The translations under genes and the position numbers were made by a program. This document shows, in pieces, positions 1 to 10,722 of a stretch of DNA of 64,000 bases. The notes beneath the pieces are model-generated. The model searched no databases and was not told where the DNA came from. It saw only the letters and a list, made by a program, of their open reading frames with translations. The DNA comes from Pelobates cultripes (taxonomy: Eukaryota; Chordata; Amphibia; Anura; Pelobatidae). Within the stretch, counting starts at the first letter, position 1. Every line of letters starts with the position of its first letter. The stretch lies in contig OW240912.1 of NCBI GenBank assembly GCA_933207985.1, forward strand, positions 105,223,220 to 105,287,219, written 5' to 3'.

Positions 1-19
1 TCTTGTTAATCACCATAAT

Positions 20-262
20 CTATCTGTCTGTCTGTCTGCCTGCCTGTCTGTCTATCTATCTATCTATCCCTCTATCCCTCTATCCCTCTATCCCTTTATC
101 CCTTTATTACACTACCTGTCCTTTATAATATTGGTCTATCTAGCAGTTCATATTGATATCTGTCTGTCTAGCTACCTTTCTATCTATCTGTCTGTCTGCC
201 TCTCTTTCTTTCTGTGCTTCTACCTATGTATCTATCTGTGTATGTATGTTCAGTATCTATCT
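20..262. repeat. (TCTG/TCTA)n microsatellite with TATCCCTC variant block
   Basis: Runs of TCTG, TCTA and TGCC tetramers around 20-68, a block of TATCCCTC/TATCCCTT units to about 107, then a second, more degenerate CTGT/CTAT stretch at about 150-262. The short open frames here are simply the tetramer read in several frames. Confidence 0.9.
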
Positions 263-882
263 CTATGTAATATTTTCTTCAAAATTTCCACAAAATCATT
301 TGTGTACCAAAGGTACATGTAATGTACTGAGTGTGCTCTAACTGTTAAAAATATTCATGGTGAATTAAGATTGCATTGCTAGTGCTTCTGTTATTTGCTA
401 AAATGTACTAATTAAAACAAAATATGAATTATATTCAGTTAATCATACGGCTAACAAGGTAGATGTATAGTCACAGGTACAGCACCAAAATGTCTTGATA
501 TTGGCCGGGCAGTCTTTATTTCAGGGGGCATGTCCTACTGTCCATGTTTGTTCCCTGGTGTCCCAATTTTGGGGACACTGGAAAACTGTCCCCAGAAAGT
601 GTAGTGTGAGCACACCATTAGACAAACTCCAACTATATTGCGGGCACAGGGACCATGCAGAATGCTGTAACATGGTCTGCCCTTAGTGGTCCTGCCCACA
701 TTATTGGCAGTCAGTCTGGTGTGCATTCAAACCAGACTGAACTGCATATTCGTCTTTGAATCCTTATAGACAACTGTCAAATTCTTGCTGTGTTTTTCGA
801 TGGCAGAAATGTGAACTAAAGTCTATGTCTGAGTATTCTCTTTTACAGCAATGTAACTCTTCAAGATCAATATGGTGTAGTC
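263..882. other. Intron 1 sequence, nothing recognised
   Basis: AT-rich sequence without a convincing ORF, RNA or repeat family. At 500-730 it is somewhat GC-richer, with short open frames on both strands that have no recognisable domain. Confidence 0.5.
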
Positions 883-1018
883 CAGGCTTCCCCAAACTCT
901 GGCCCTCCAGATGTTGCTGAACTACAACTCCCATGATTCTATGAATGAAATAGATAAGGTGAGAATCATGGGAGTTGTAGTCCAGCAACATCTAGCGGCC
1001 GGAGTTTGGGGAAGTCTG
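883..1018. mobile_element. hAT-type MITE, foldback, 8-bp target duplication
   Basis: A 136-bp inverted repeat whose ends read cag(g/a)cttccccaaactc in opposite orientation; almost the whole length folds on itself (actacaactcccatgattct against agaatcatgggagttgtagt). It is flanked by a perfect 8-bp direct repeat gtgtagtc at 875-882 and 1019-1026, the target-site length of the hAT superfamily. It has no coding capacity. It ends 71 bp upstream of the PTCHD1 exon. Related copies lie at 4969-5117 and 9407-9544. Confidence 0.85.
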
Positions 1019-1055
1019 GTGTAGTCTATCTAGAAACAAAACAATAGATATTTAA

Positions 1056-1089
1056 TTCAGTTTTTTTCTTTTATTATTTTCTCTTATAG
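1056..1089 (+). other. ptchd1: 3' splice site of PTCHD1 exon 2
   Basis: A T-rich tract (tttttttcttttattattttctcttatag) runs straight into AG at 1088-1089. Protein similarity to patched-domain proteins begins immediately after it, so this is the acceptor. Confidence 0.85.
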
Positions 1090-1750
1090 TTGCATTCTGC
1101 GGTGAAAAAGATTCAAGTCCACAGACCGGGTTTTAATTATACATTTGCCCACATTTGCATGCTGGGCAACACGAAGACCTGCATAGTGGATGATATAATC
1201 CATATCTTGGAGGAACTGAAGGCTGCTCGATCGCTAAACCGAACAAATTTTGTTATCACCTATCCTATCACACAATTAAAAGATGGCAGGGAAGTATATA
1301 ATGGCCACCAACTGGGAGGTGTCACAGTTCACAGCAAAGATCGCGTGAAGTCTGCTGAGGCCATTCAGCTAACGTATTATCTTCAGGCCATCAACACTCT
1401 TAATGAAGTGGTGGCTGAAAAGTGGGAATCATTATTTTGTGAGACTGTGGAAAGCTTCCAGAGATTAAATAGGGAAATCAAAATGTACCCTTTCACATCT
1501 TCATCTTTAGGGGAAGATTTTCAAAAAACAAGCAGGGTTTCAGAGCGTTACCTGATTACGAGCCTTGTCTTGGTTGTCTTGTTGGCCATTCTCTGTAGCT
1601 CCATGCAGGATTGCGTTCGGAGCAAACCTTGGCTTGGTCTCCTTGGATTAGTGACTGTCGGCCTTTCTACGCTAACTGCGGCTGGGATCATCAATCTGAC
1701 AGGAGGAAAGTACAACTCTACCTTCCTGGGGATTCCATTTATCATGCTAG
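1090..1750 (+). CDS. ptchd1: PTCHD1 internal exon (exon 2), 661 bp
   Basis: This is one internal exon of a patched-domain multipass membrane protein, the RND/SSD-like family of PTCH1 and NPC1. PTCHD1 in mammals is a neuronal protein linked to intellectual disability and autism; its transport substrate is not settled. The exon reads through 220 codons without a stop, from [10 protein letters not shown] to GIPFIML. It covers the large extracytoplasmic loop, with possible N-glycosylation sites NYT, NRT, NLT and NST, followed by two hydrophobic segments, [16 protein letters not shown] and [20 protein letters not shown], which begin the sterol-sensing-like domain. The first codon is TTG (Leu): this is an internal exon, not a translation start. 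The exon ends in phase 1 (CTA G|gtaata). The match to PTCHD1 is clearly closer than to its paralogue PTCHD4, judged from remembered family sequence. The first and third exons are not in the window. Confidence 0.88.
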
Positions 1751-1756
1751 GTAATA
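1751..1756 (+). other. ptchd1: 5' splice site of PTCHD1 exon 2
   Basis: gtaata directly follows the G at 1750, where the patched-domain similarity stops. An in-frame TAG appears a few bases into the intron. Confidence 0.85.
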
Positions 1757-2750
1757 TCTAGAACTTCTGTCATATTTTTCTTGTATCTTCTCCTTATCTG
1801 TTTGTTTTATGTTTGATATAAAATATTGAACATGTTAGGGTTGAATATATTGACTTCTAAAATTCACATACAGTATTCCATTCTGGTTAAATAAGAATCC
1901 CTAGGCATTGTTCTATTTAGGAATTGAAATCTAGAGATTCAACCACTAAAGTTTATCCTACTATTGTAATTCATTATTTTTAGCACCATAAACATCTGTG
2001 CATCATTGAATCCTACAAACTGTAATTTTTGCCATGCTGAATTCTCTACCATTTAAGCAAATTGAATATTTGACCAGAAACCTGTTTGATGTATAATTAT
2101 ATTGTCAAGAAAATAGAGGGATCACTATAATTAACAAATATTACTTGAAATCCAGCCATTTTAACAGAGAAAACCACAATGTCTTCTCCTGCCAAGTTTG
2201 AATAATGCATGGAAATTATCTCTCATGCTTAAAGTACATTTAACTTATTTCATTTAAAGAAAATACTGCTTGCTGTTATTATAAATAGAACCATTTACTA
2301 TAGTAAATATACATATATACTAATGGGTATTGAAGTGCCCTTGATATATGGTTTCCTTTCAAAACTTGATGAATGGATCACTATATTAAAATATAGTGTT
2401 GAGGCGACAATTCTCCTTTAAAGAACTCTCAACAAATGTTCATTTCTTGTTTTTTAAAAGTTTATTAGATTTAATGAAACTTAATGATTTTGTTAATGAT
2501 GTATATTGATTTTGAGAATATTCGGGATGGCCAAACATGTTAGAGTGATTTGGCAAGCAAATTGGCACCCAATAAAAGAAATGTTTGATGAGAAAAAAAG
2601 CCATCAATGGCTAAGTGATAGCCACTAAATGCTTAAATGTTTAATTTATTCACAAATCAAGTGTGAAGTAATCAATGGAGAAATAAAAGAGGAGCAGTAA
2701 TGGAATCATTTATTTATATATTATATTATAATATATTATTATATTTAATG

Positions 2751-2792
<42 letters not shown>

Positions 2793-3399
2793 GAGAGAGA
2801 GAGAGAGAGAGATTTTTATACTGCTCCTATCGCTCTATTGGTTACCTTTTCACACTTTATCTATGAGCCAAAAAATAGAAAATGCAATTATCAGTGTACT
2901 GCAAAATATACATATATATTTTGCAGTACCTTGATTGGCCCATTTTTTGTTTTTTTCACTGATTAGTTTTATACGGACGATAGTCAGACAAATGAAACCA
3001 TCACATGAACTAGTGTTGAACATCTCAATTTAGGTAAAAGAGAAAGATTTGGCTGAACTAAACTGTAACACTGTGTGGAAGTCGACTAGTAATCATGGTG
3101 TGAAACGTTCACCAAAAAGAAAAGAAAGACAAAAAAGGAAAGCTAAACATATATATTAGAATGTCTCTGTTTGTCATTTTTGTAGGTATACATTCTGGGA
3201 TTTATTCACTGAACTCTGAATTCTTACATGATGAAATTCAAATGGCAAAAATGTGACTGTACCTGATGTAGAGAATTGTTCCATATCTGATTTCTACAAT
3301 TCTGAGTTTAGTAATTAACCCTGATTGTGTTTATAAGAGAATAATGTTAGCAAAAGTAAGTATGGGTACAAAGTAATCAAAACATACAGAGAAAGATTA
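1757..3399. other. Intron sequence, no gene; one TA/GA microsatellite
   Basis: AT-rich sequence with no recognised element apart from the microsatellite listed separately. A small palindrome, gcaaaatatacatatatattttgc, sits near 2900-2926. Confidence 0.5.
2754..2812. repeat. (TA)n followed by (GA)n microsatellite
   Basis: About 17 TA units run directly into about 10 GA units. The neighbouring open frame is microsatellite translation. Confidence 0.95.
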
Positions 3400-3714
3400 A
3401 GATCCTACAAGGTTCTAGGCAGGTTACCAGTTTCAAGTCCTCCTTTTACTCTTTGTGTAGGGATAGCCATCTTCATGGTTCTGGGGATCTTGTCTATCCT
3501 GTGTCCTCACAGCTACCTTACAACTAAGGATGAGATAACTTGTCTAAAATGCCTCTTTATTAATTACAAGTATTCTTCAGGTGCACTAGCTCAAATAATT
3601 TTGTAGTAGTCTACTATCAACAGGTAGTGGTTTTCCTAAAAAAAAAAAAAAAAATATTGGTTGCCAGTCTTGTTCAGTGTTCCAAGGTGTAAGAGGTTCT
3701 TTTGCATTGTTTTT

Positions 3715-3850
3715 TTTTTTTAATGTCTGTCAGATGTTGCATTCCTTCACAAGTGTTTCAATATCAAGGTCCAAATTAGGCTGGTAGACCACATCATGTG
3801 CTCTGTGTTTACACAAATCTATGTCCATATGCCCTTGGTGAATTTGTTTC
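3715..3850 (-). pseudogene. Gypsy integrase zinc-finger (H2C2-like) remnant
   Basis: The minus-strand translation contains HQGHMDIDLCKHRAHDVVY, matching the HxGHxG..KxxxRAR..VxWP pattern at the N-terminus of Gypsy integrases, then LVKECNIC as the CxxC half. It is short and ends at a stop. The assignment rests on this motif and on its position downstream of the protease remnant. Confidence 0.55.
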
Positions 3851-4560
3851 AGTACCTATGCCTGCTCCAACTTAGGAATACGGATACATTCACCAATGAA
3901 TATGTTATCTGTATGTTATCTATTCCTCACAGGGCAGAATCACTGCAGCTCAGGAGATAGCTTATTTTGCTTTTCACCCATTGCACATGACACAAATTAG
4001 TTTTTATAGTCCTCTATTCCTGAGTTTCATAACCAACCTCTACAGATGTGGAGGTATAGGAGAATATAGTGTTTTTTGCATAGCGTACTCTAATGGCTTG
4101 AGGCCAGTTTCCACAACTATGGGCGGCCATAGATGAACTGGTGAAATTGCTCACATCCATTCACAATGACCAGCATCTCTTTTTTAATTTGAGCATAATT
4201 GGCTTGTGTCATAGTCAGAGCTCATTAATCATAGTCCACAGGATGTCCTTGTTGAGTCAGTGCAGCACCTAATCCCAACTGAGATGCATCCACAGTTCAC
4301 AATATCACAGCTCACATCAACATATCTCAGTAATGGCCCAGGATGTTTAGTGATCAGGTTTTGTTTTACTTTGTCATGTTGTTTTTTTCCATATTCACAT
4401 CCCAAGACCTAATAACATCCTGTAGCAATGCATGTAGTGGTGCTGCCTGGTGAGCAAGTCTTTGAGAGGTTTTAAATAGATAATTACAAATGCATAATGA
4501 TGTCTCCATTTCCATTTTGGAGGTGGGAGCCTTCATGTTGATTATTCTATGTCTCTATGT

Positions 4561-4810
4561 TTCTTAAGGTCAATCTCTTGACTTCTTTTGAGACCTAATA
4601 CTGCTGGGACTTGTGTTTCTATCACAAACTATTGTAATACATTTTCAGCTCCCTTGTAAAATACTTTGTATGACAGCGACCCATCACTTTTAGCTTTTCA
4701 CCACGATATCCAATCATTTTTGGTAGGTCTTGAGTCTCCATGGGCATTCATTCCTGAGGATTTCTAGCTATAAATGACTTGGCACACAATTTACTTGTGC
4801 CCTTGTATCT
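4561..4810 (-). pseudogene. Gypsy aspartic protease remnant
   Basis: The minus strand encodes KIDTRAQVNCVPSHL, corresponding to the DTGA(Q)VN protease active site of Gypsy elements with the Gly changed to Arg. After a frame change it continues with QVPAVLGLKRSQEIDL, matching the DVPAILGLxTCxxL end of the Gypsy protease. The frame break and active-site change mean it cannot work. Confidence 0.65.
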
Positions 4811-4968
4811 ATTTTGTGAGCCCCTAGCAGTAGTGTTACATTTGCTTCATCTGAAGAATATGTCTCATGCACTGTTGTGAGATATATTGGGGTGCAGTCA
4901 GAGTCTGATCCTGTGTTGTCATCATTGTCCTCAAATAGAAAGTACTGCGGTGTTTGTATGTGTAGTTC

Positions 4969-5117
4969 AGGGGTGCCCAAAAGGTAGATCCCCAGATGTT
5001 TTAAAACTACACCTTCCATGATGCTTTTCCATTTTAATAGTATTCTAAAGGCATGCAAAGAATCATGAGAGTTGTAGTTCTACAACATCTGGGGATCTAC
5101 CTTGTGGGTACCCCTAG
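4969..5117. mobile_element. hAT-type MITE nested in Gypsy
   Basis: Inverted repeat with ends aggggtgccca/ (reverse) aggggtaccca and arms containing ggtagatccccagatgtt and its complement. Same family as the copies at 883-1018 and 9407-9544. The flanks tgtagttc and tgtagtcc match at 7 of 8 positions, fitting an aged 8-bp target duplication. The insertion lies between the gag and protease remnants of the Gypsy element and is therefore younger than it. Confidence 0.75.
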
Positions 5118-5448
5118 TGTAGTCCGTTTACATACCCTGACAAACTGCCCTCTTTTCTTGTATTTCTTGCATATCTGCCAATGTGTATGACAGGCAGTAA
5201 TTTTGTTGTGAAGGTTTCCACAATAGACACAAGTTGCTTGTATGTTATTTGGTCCAATGCCACACTTGCCTTTTATCCCTTCACTTTCTCTTTCTTGTCA
5301 GTATCTGCTGCTTTAACTTTCTGTAGCATTGATCTGACGTGTTCCTTTCAGTACCTGCATTTCTTTCTTGACATTTCAGATTCTCTAGCAATGCTTAAGG
5401 CTTTCACAAGATTTAATCCTCCTCCTGTAGCAACTATTCCTGAACTTC

Positions 5449-5733
5449 TTAAAACGTATTGCCCATAAGAATACAGTACTTTATCATGTCTCCAGCATCG
5501 TGACTATCACAGTCCTTGGCAAGTAAGCCCAGCTGTGTCACCTCTTCATCCACAGATTCACCTCCACACTGGTTCCTGTCATAAAACAGTGTCCTTTGCA
5601 CTGTATTGTTTTTCCTTGGGTTACAATATATCTCAAATTTTGCAAACAGTACTTCTATTTTCCTTTTGTCCTCTGTAGTGATATCTCCACTTGCCTTTCT
5701 GGCTCTAGACAACTCACATGTTTTTTGCCACAC
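5449..5733 (-). pseudogene. Gypsy gag (capsid) fragment
   Basis: 95 codons, minus strand. FAKFEIYCNPRKNNTVQR, ESVDEEVTQLGLLAKDCD and the final DMIKYCILMG follow the pattern of Gypsy gag capsids (F..YC.PRKN.T..R..F..R.Q..GES.D.YVT.LR.LA..C......IRDRIV.G). The coding strand agrees with the protease remnant downstream. Confidence 0.7.
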
Positions 5734-5750
5734 ACATATCAGTTATAGGG

Positions 5751-6379
5751 CCAGATTTCTCATTAGGCACAGAAGGTACCTGCCTACAGGCACTTAGGGG
5801 GCGTCTGTTTTCTGCACTTATAATGGATGCTTTTGAACTGAAATAGGTTGGTAGGAGAGATAAATGCCAGGAGCAATGTTCCCTCTCATTGTTCTTAGTT
5901 GGTGTGAACAACCCAATCCCAAATTTTGTGCGCAATAAATGTTTGTACGAAGCCTGAAATAGTTTCTTGATAATTTTGGTACCGCACAGCATCTTTCTCA
6001 TGGGTTATAACACTACATTACAGTATTACTATGTGATAATGTAGTATTAGTAGTTACACAACAGTATTATTGTAATCCATTCAGACAGACAAGCCTCTCT
6101 GCTAATGTCCATTTTGGTCTTTCAGGCAGTCAATAGAATGCAATAAGGGTAACTGTGCAGACAAGGGTACACGGAATTAATTTTTTTCAAGCGATAATTT
6201 CCAGCTTGTTGCCTGTATGCTTTGACTCAAAGCTTCAGCCCTACCTTTACCACAGTAAATAGCAATTTAATCCATAGAACAAATTGAACTATGATTCAAC
6301 CAAAAGATAATATTGGTAGCTTGTTGACTGTATTTGGGCAAACATGTTAATTCCCCAACATGGGCAGAAACACTGAATG
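5751..6379. other. Intron sequence, no gene; possible repeat fragment
   Basis: Contains an interspersed-repeat-like start (gccagatttctcattaggca) near 5750-5800 with no boundaries I can define. Otherwise nothing recognised. Confidence 0.35.
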
Positions 6380-6720
6380 CAGTCCAATAAATCGTGATAT
6401 ATACATAATGCATGCTTTTTACACATAAATCAAAGTCAGCTGACACAATTATAGCAAACATTATATGGAGAGGAGGAGATATGTCGTGTCACCATGGAAT
6501 TTGGAAAATTAGCTCTTTGCCCAATAAATGGTGAGATAATAAATAATGCATCTTAAAAATAAAACAATGAATTCTGATATGATGGGATATGCCCAAAGCA
6601 CACTGGAGAACCAAACAACCAAATTCAGTAGACACCAACAGCAAACATTATATGGAAATGTCATCCATAGATTGTTTAAAAGGAGCTACTTGTCCAATAA
6701 ATGGTGACATATACATTAAT
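6380..6720. repeat. Three decayed direct repeats of about 140-170 bp
   Basis: The motif ccaataaat(c/g)gtgana recurs at about 6383, 6521 and 6690, each followed by a variant of ataatgcatctt; gcaaacattatatgga recurs at about 6449 and 6641. These are old tandem copies with no coding potential. Confidence 0.6.
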
Positions 6721-6740
6721 GCTTCTTAAACACATAGGTA

Positions 6741-6962
6741 CACACTCTCAATGACAGACACACAATTTCACTGATTTGAAACCCTCACTGACAGACACAC
6801 TGACAGAAACACTCACTGACAGACAAAACCTCACTAACAGACACCTTCACACTCTCAATGACAGAAACATAAGCTTACTGACAGACACACAATCTCACTG
6901 ATTTGAAACACTCACTGACAGACTCACTCACAGACAGACTCACTGACAGACACTCACACATT
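6741..6962. repeat. 12-bp minisatellite CTCACTGACAGA
   Basis: Degenerate tandem array of ctcactgacaga/cacactgacaga units with interruptions (tgatttgaaac twice). Open frames across it are repeat artefacts. Confidence 0.85.
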
Positions 6963-6997
6963 CTCATTCTCCTGAGGTTCAGTAAGGGTTTTTCTCT

Positions 6998-7245
6998 CTG
7001 GGGTCTAGTTGGGATCTTCTCCCTGGGGTCCAGTGGGGACCTTCTCCCTGGGTTCCAGTGGGGATTTTCTTCCTGGAGTACAGTGGGGATTTTGTACCTG
7101 GGGTCCAGTGGGAATCTTCTCCATGTGGATCAGTGGGGAATGGATTGTATCCCTGGGGTCCAGTGGGGATTGTCTTCCTTCAGTGGGGATTGTCTACCAG
7201 GGGTCCAGTTGTTTTTTTTTTTCCCTGGAGTCCAGTGGGGAAGGG
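6998..7245. repeat. 25-bp minisatellite CTGGGGTCCAGTGGGGATCTTCTCC
   Basis: About ten degenerate 25-bp units headed by ctggggtccagtgggga. Because 25 is not a multiple of three and the unit lacks stops, several frames stay open and produce glycine/serine/tryptophan-rich overlapping ORFs. These are not genes. Confidence 0.88.
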
Positions 7246-7967
7246 ATCTTACGTTTCCTCTCTGCTCCTTTGCACACCTTCTGTATTGATGCCAGGGCCA
7301 GAGAGTGACATCATAGTCCTGCTCCCAGCATTACTACAGAGGGTGCACAGGAGAGCAGAGAGGAACTGGAAACACATTAGTGCTCCCTCGCCAACAGCCT
7401 CCTCACTTCCTCACTCTTCAGGGGTGCCCTAAGGTGGCTGGCTGGCTGCCTCCTGTGACAGCTCCTCGTGGCGCTCCTCATGGAACTGTGCACAGCTTCT
7501 GACCCTCTGTACGCTCCCTCAAAAAGGTGTGTGTGCATGCACAGCTTGAGTGGACAGTGACCAGGAGCCTGGATGAGTGTCCTCTGAAGTTCAGTCAGTA
7601 TTAATAGCAGAGTTGCAGGAACAGTTATAGAGGGTATAAAGCTCAGTGCTGTCCCAACAATGATATCGTCAGTGAAAGTGCCGTTTGTATGTGAAAAATG
7701 CGGAAAATCTGCATTTCATGTGCATCCATTAGCTCTGTTGAACTAAGTGACGCTATGCAGGGCTGGTTAATTGGCTGGGAACATAAACTGAACTCTCTAA
7801 GCCAATGAACTAAGACTTGCACTGGACTCCTGCAGGCAGTAGTAGAGGCGAGAGCTATGCCTGACAGTCCATTGTTAAGAAGTCAATCTTTTTTAAAATG
7901 GTATTATTACTTACATTGGGGGGTTCCAAGGCATATTTTGGAATTTAATGTAATGGAATATTCTCGG
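7246..7967. other. Intron sequence, no gene
   Basis: Relatively GC-rich from 7250 to 7550 (gctggctggctgcctcctgt and similar), which may be part of an unidentified repeat. No domain or structure is recognised. Confidence 0.4.
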
Positions 7968-8160
7968 AACATAGATATCAGAGATTCCCTGCGCTAGTGA
8001 GCTAATCTATTTGGGTAAGTTTTCCCAAACATAGATTTGCGGATTTCCCTGTGTTAGTAAAATAATCTATGTTCTGGGAAGTTTTCCCAAACATAGATTC
8101 CTGTGATTCCCTGTGCTAGTGAACTGGTCTATCTTCAGGCGAATTCCCCCAAACATAGAT
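7968..8160. repeat. 60-62 bp tandem repeat, three units
   Basis: The unit start aacatagat recurs at 7968, 8028, 8090 and 8152 (spacing 60, 62, 62), each followed by a variant of attccctgtgctagtgaa and ending in ttttccca. Confidence 0.85.
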
Positions 8161-8682
8161 ATGCTCTCTTGTGCATGCTTGCTAGCGCATCCTCACTTAC
8201 CGACCAATTTGTCGTAAGAATGGAAAATAGACGGTAAGTGAGGACTGCCTGTTTAGCGATACATGCTTCCTATATTATATTTTTGGAGATATTTTCATAT
8301 GTTACAATTTCTTTATCATATAAAATTCTCCTACAAATATAAAAAAAAAATACTTTCATTTAGAATACAATCACTATCTCTTTATCCACAAAAGTTGTCT
8401 TTAAAACTTTGATATCCTATGAATACCATTTTCTAACAACAAACGATTTGACAATCATGCCACTTCAATTGGTCTTAGTTAAGAGTTTAAATAGAAAATG
8501 TATTTTTGGCTTAAAGAGAGATATTAAGAGAACAATTGCAAACAATAACAAACTAATAATAGCCGCCCATGATTTTTGGTGTTAACATTATAAAGTAGAG
8601 ATTTTAAAATACCCCCCTACTAAAGCTGATTTGGAAACCAATAACAAATAAAAAGGCATCTTTTTAGGCTCTGTGGGTTTAA

Positions 8683-8754
8683 CCCCTTAAGGACACACAA
8701 CATGTGTGACATGTCATGATTCCCTTTTATTCCAGAAGTTTGGTCCTTAAGGGG
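8683..8754. mobile_element. 72-bp TTAA-flanked MITE
   Basis: Ends ccccttaaggac and gtccttaagggg are perfect inverted repeats, flanked by TTAA at 8679-8682 and 8755-8758. TTAA duplication is the mark of piggyBac and Kolobok transposases. At 72 bp it is non-autonomous. Confidence 0.8.
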
Positions 8755-9406
8755 TTAAAAAAGCTTTACTGCTTGTGACATTATTCATCCTAAAGGTATT
8801 ATATGAACTACCTGGGAATTCAAATTAACATATATATATACACAGAAGGATAGCCTTTCAAATCCGCCATAAACATCAGAAGTTATTTATTAATTTCAGA
8901 TAAGCTGCTGCTATAAGTGTCTCAATTTTAATGCTAAATATATTAAAACATGATCTTTCTGAATAACACTGGGGCATGCCATGAAAATACCACAAATATA
9001 TACATTTAAATGGTTGCCATGGAAATTATTTATACAGTGACACACTAAGCAATTTTTTTGGAGTGGGTTTGATGCAAGGAGAGTAAGGGTGAACACACAA
9101 TTTTTATTAAAATGTTTTCAAGCAACCTGCCAAAGGCTGCAGTATTTGCAGGCACCTATAATCCCTTCACTTCCGCTGTATTGCTATGATAAACAAGAAA
9201 TGATGACCATGCTCATTTGCTGTTAACTCTTTCAGTGTATGCAAATTGACACAGGTTCACTAGCCTCCGGTGGTCCTGTGGCAGTAAATTGTTAATGATT
9301 TAACAAAAAAAGAAAACAAATGGACTTCACCCACAGATTCATACCATAGACCTTTACCAATACACTAACATATGATTGTAATGGTACTTTGAGTGTCTCT
9401 GTAAAT
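8755..9406. other. Intron sequence, nothing recognised
   Basis: No ORF with a recognisable domain and no clear repeat. Confidence 0.45.
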
Positions 9407-9544
9407 CAGGGCTGCCCAATAGGTAGATACCCAGATGTTGTAGAACTACAACTCCTATGATGCTTTGTCATTCTAAAGGCATGCAAAGCATTATGGAAGT
9501 TGTCGTTCTACAAAACCTAGGGATCTACTTATTGGGCAGAACTG
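9407..9544. mobile_element. hAT-type MITE, perfect 8-bp target duplication
   Basis: 138-bp foldback with ends cagggctgcccaat and attgggcagaactg (outermost bases partly degenerate). Perfect direct repeats ctgtaaat lie at 9399-9406 and 9545-9552. Same family as 4969-5117. Confidence 0.85.
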
Positions 9545-10022
9545 CTGTAAATATTGCATAGTTTGATGCAGTAATTTTGCCGAGCTCTTAAGAACACAGG
9601 AGAGTCCGAAAATCCGCAACTTGACTACATACCTACATGCAACATGACTACATGCATACATACCAATGATTTGGTAATTTGTACAGTGGAATGTTCCTTT
9701 AAGGAAATTTAGGATCATGGTATTCTTGATACCATGATGCTCTTACTTTCTATATGTATTGGTTATTATTTTTTTCTGTGTTCCATTTATTGTGGTGTAA
9801 ATAAATGTGCAATTTAAAATGATAGGCTTCTCATTCTGGTGTTACCATCAGGATCTTAGATGGATCTTCCACTTATAACGATGGTTAACCTGAGGTCAGT
9901 CAACATTCAATATACATAGCGATAGTTGTTACAAAAACTAGATGGGAACTATTTTGAAAAAAATAACATTTGCTGTGTAGTGTTCATCTGTATGTGTTAA
10001 TTGACCTACTTATAATGGCTAT

Positions 10023-10038
10023 TGTGGTGTATCACCAA

Positions 10039-10074
<36 letters not shown>

Positions 10075-10552
10075 CACAAGGTTCGTCTACATTAAAAGGT
10101 ATTTATTAAAAGGCAACAACACAATATTATAAATGTATCACAAACACAGAGCCCAGACCCACGGAGCAACAACCCTTTTTAAATCCATCTATCTATATAG
10201 TAATCCCCTTCCCCACATGTTTGATCTCACCCACGGTTAGGCCTTCACATCTAGTAATGTCTCACTGCTGCAAGTTCAACATCACATCCACCAAGGAAGA
10301 AAAAGAAGCAACAGACAGTAACATAGTTCACCAAGATAGCACATGGCATCTGCTCTGTAGCACAGCCAAGAAGGAACAGAGAGGAATGGAGATAGGGGGA
10401 AGGGGTTATCTCTTTCCTGACTTGTAAAGGTATTGAATTAACCAATTACCATATCAAAAGGTAAAGCTTATCCCACTGTAAGAAAGGCATACATGAGCTT
10501 GGTCACATGATCCCTGGTCACCATATTAGTTTGATGACAGAATGTCACCACA
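10023..10552 (-). repeat. Retroviral LTR (3' LTR), 530 bp
   Basis: On the minus strand it begins TGTGGTG directly after a polypurine tract and ends CACCACA, a perfect 7-bp terminal inverted repeat with TG..CA ends. It contains a tatatagatag TATA-like box near 10190 and an AATAAA polyadenylation signal near 10105, consistent with U3-R-U5. A (TA)n microsatellite near 10042-10072 lies inside U5. No matching LTR was found at the other end. Confidence 0.75.
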
Positions 10553-10553
10553 T

Positions 10554-10574
10554 TCCCTCACTTTTTCTTCTCTT
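10554..10574 (-). other. Polypurine tract next to the LTR
   Basis: Minus strand AGAAGAAAAAGTGAGGGA immediately precedes the LTR start. This is the plus-strand primer site of the retrovirus. Confidence 0.7.
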
Positions 10575-10722
10575 ATGTTGAGCACATTTAAAAATAATAA
10601 TAATTTATCCCTTCTATCTAAACTATGAGATCTGAAGTAGGAAAGGGGAGCACAGGAATTATAGTGAGTGATATAAGCAGGGTGAAAGAAAACAGTCAAA
10701 TAGGGGTTGCATCACCCCACAT

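Larger units (their letters stand above)
3400..5750 (-). mobile_element. Decayed Ty3/Gypsy retrotransposon, minus strand
   Basis: Read on the minus strand the order is gag (about 5733-5449), aspartic protease (about 4800-4561), a long degraded stretch where RT and RNase H belong, and an integrase zinc-finger-like motif (about 3850-3720). This is the Gypsy order (gag-PR-RT-RH-IN). All parts carry stops and frameshifts. No LTRs were identified. A hAT-type MITE is inserted between gag and protease. Fragments resemble vertebrate Gypsy elements of the K02A2.6-like type. Confidence 0.7.

Noticed and set aside
131..341. Two overlapping cysteine/serine-rich ORFs
   Set aside because: They translate a degenerate TCTG/TCTA microsatellite in different frames; no domain.
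1548..1745. Minus-strand ORF opposite the PTCHD1 exon
   Set aside because: Shadow of the conserved + strand exon.
6903..7432. Three overlapping ORFs rich in W, G, P, S
   Set aside because: Products of the 12-bp and 25-bp minisatellites; the unit is open in several frames.
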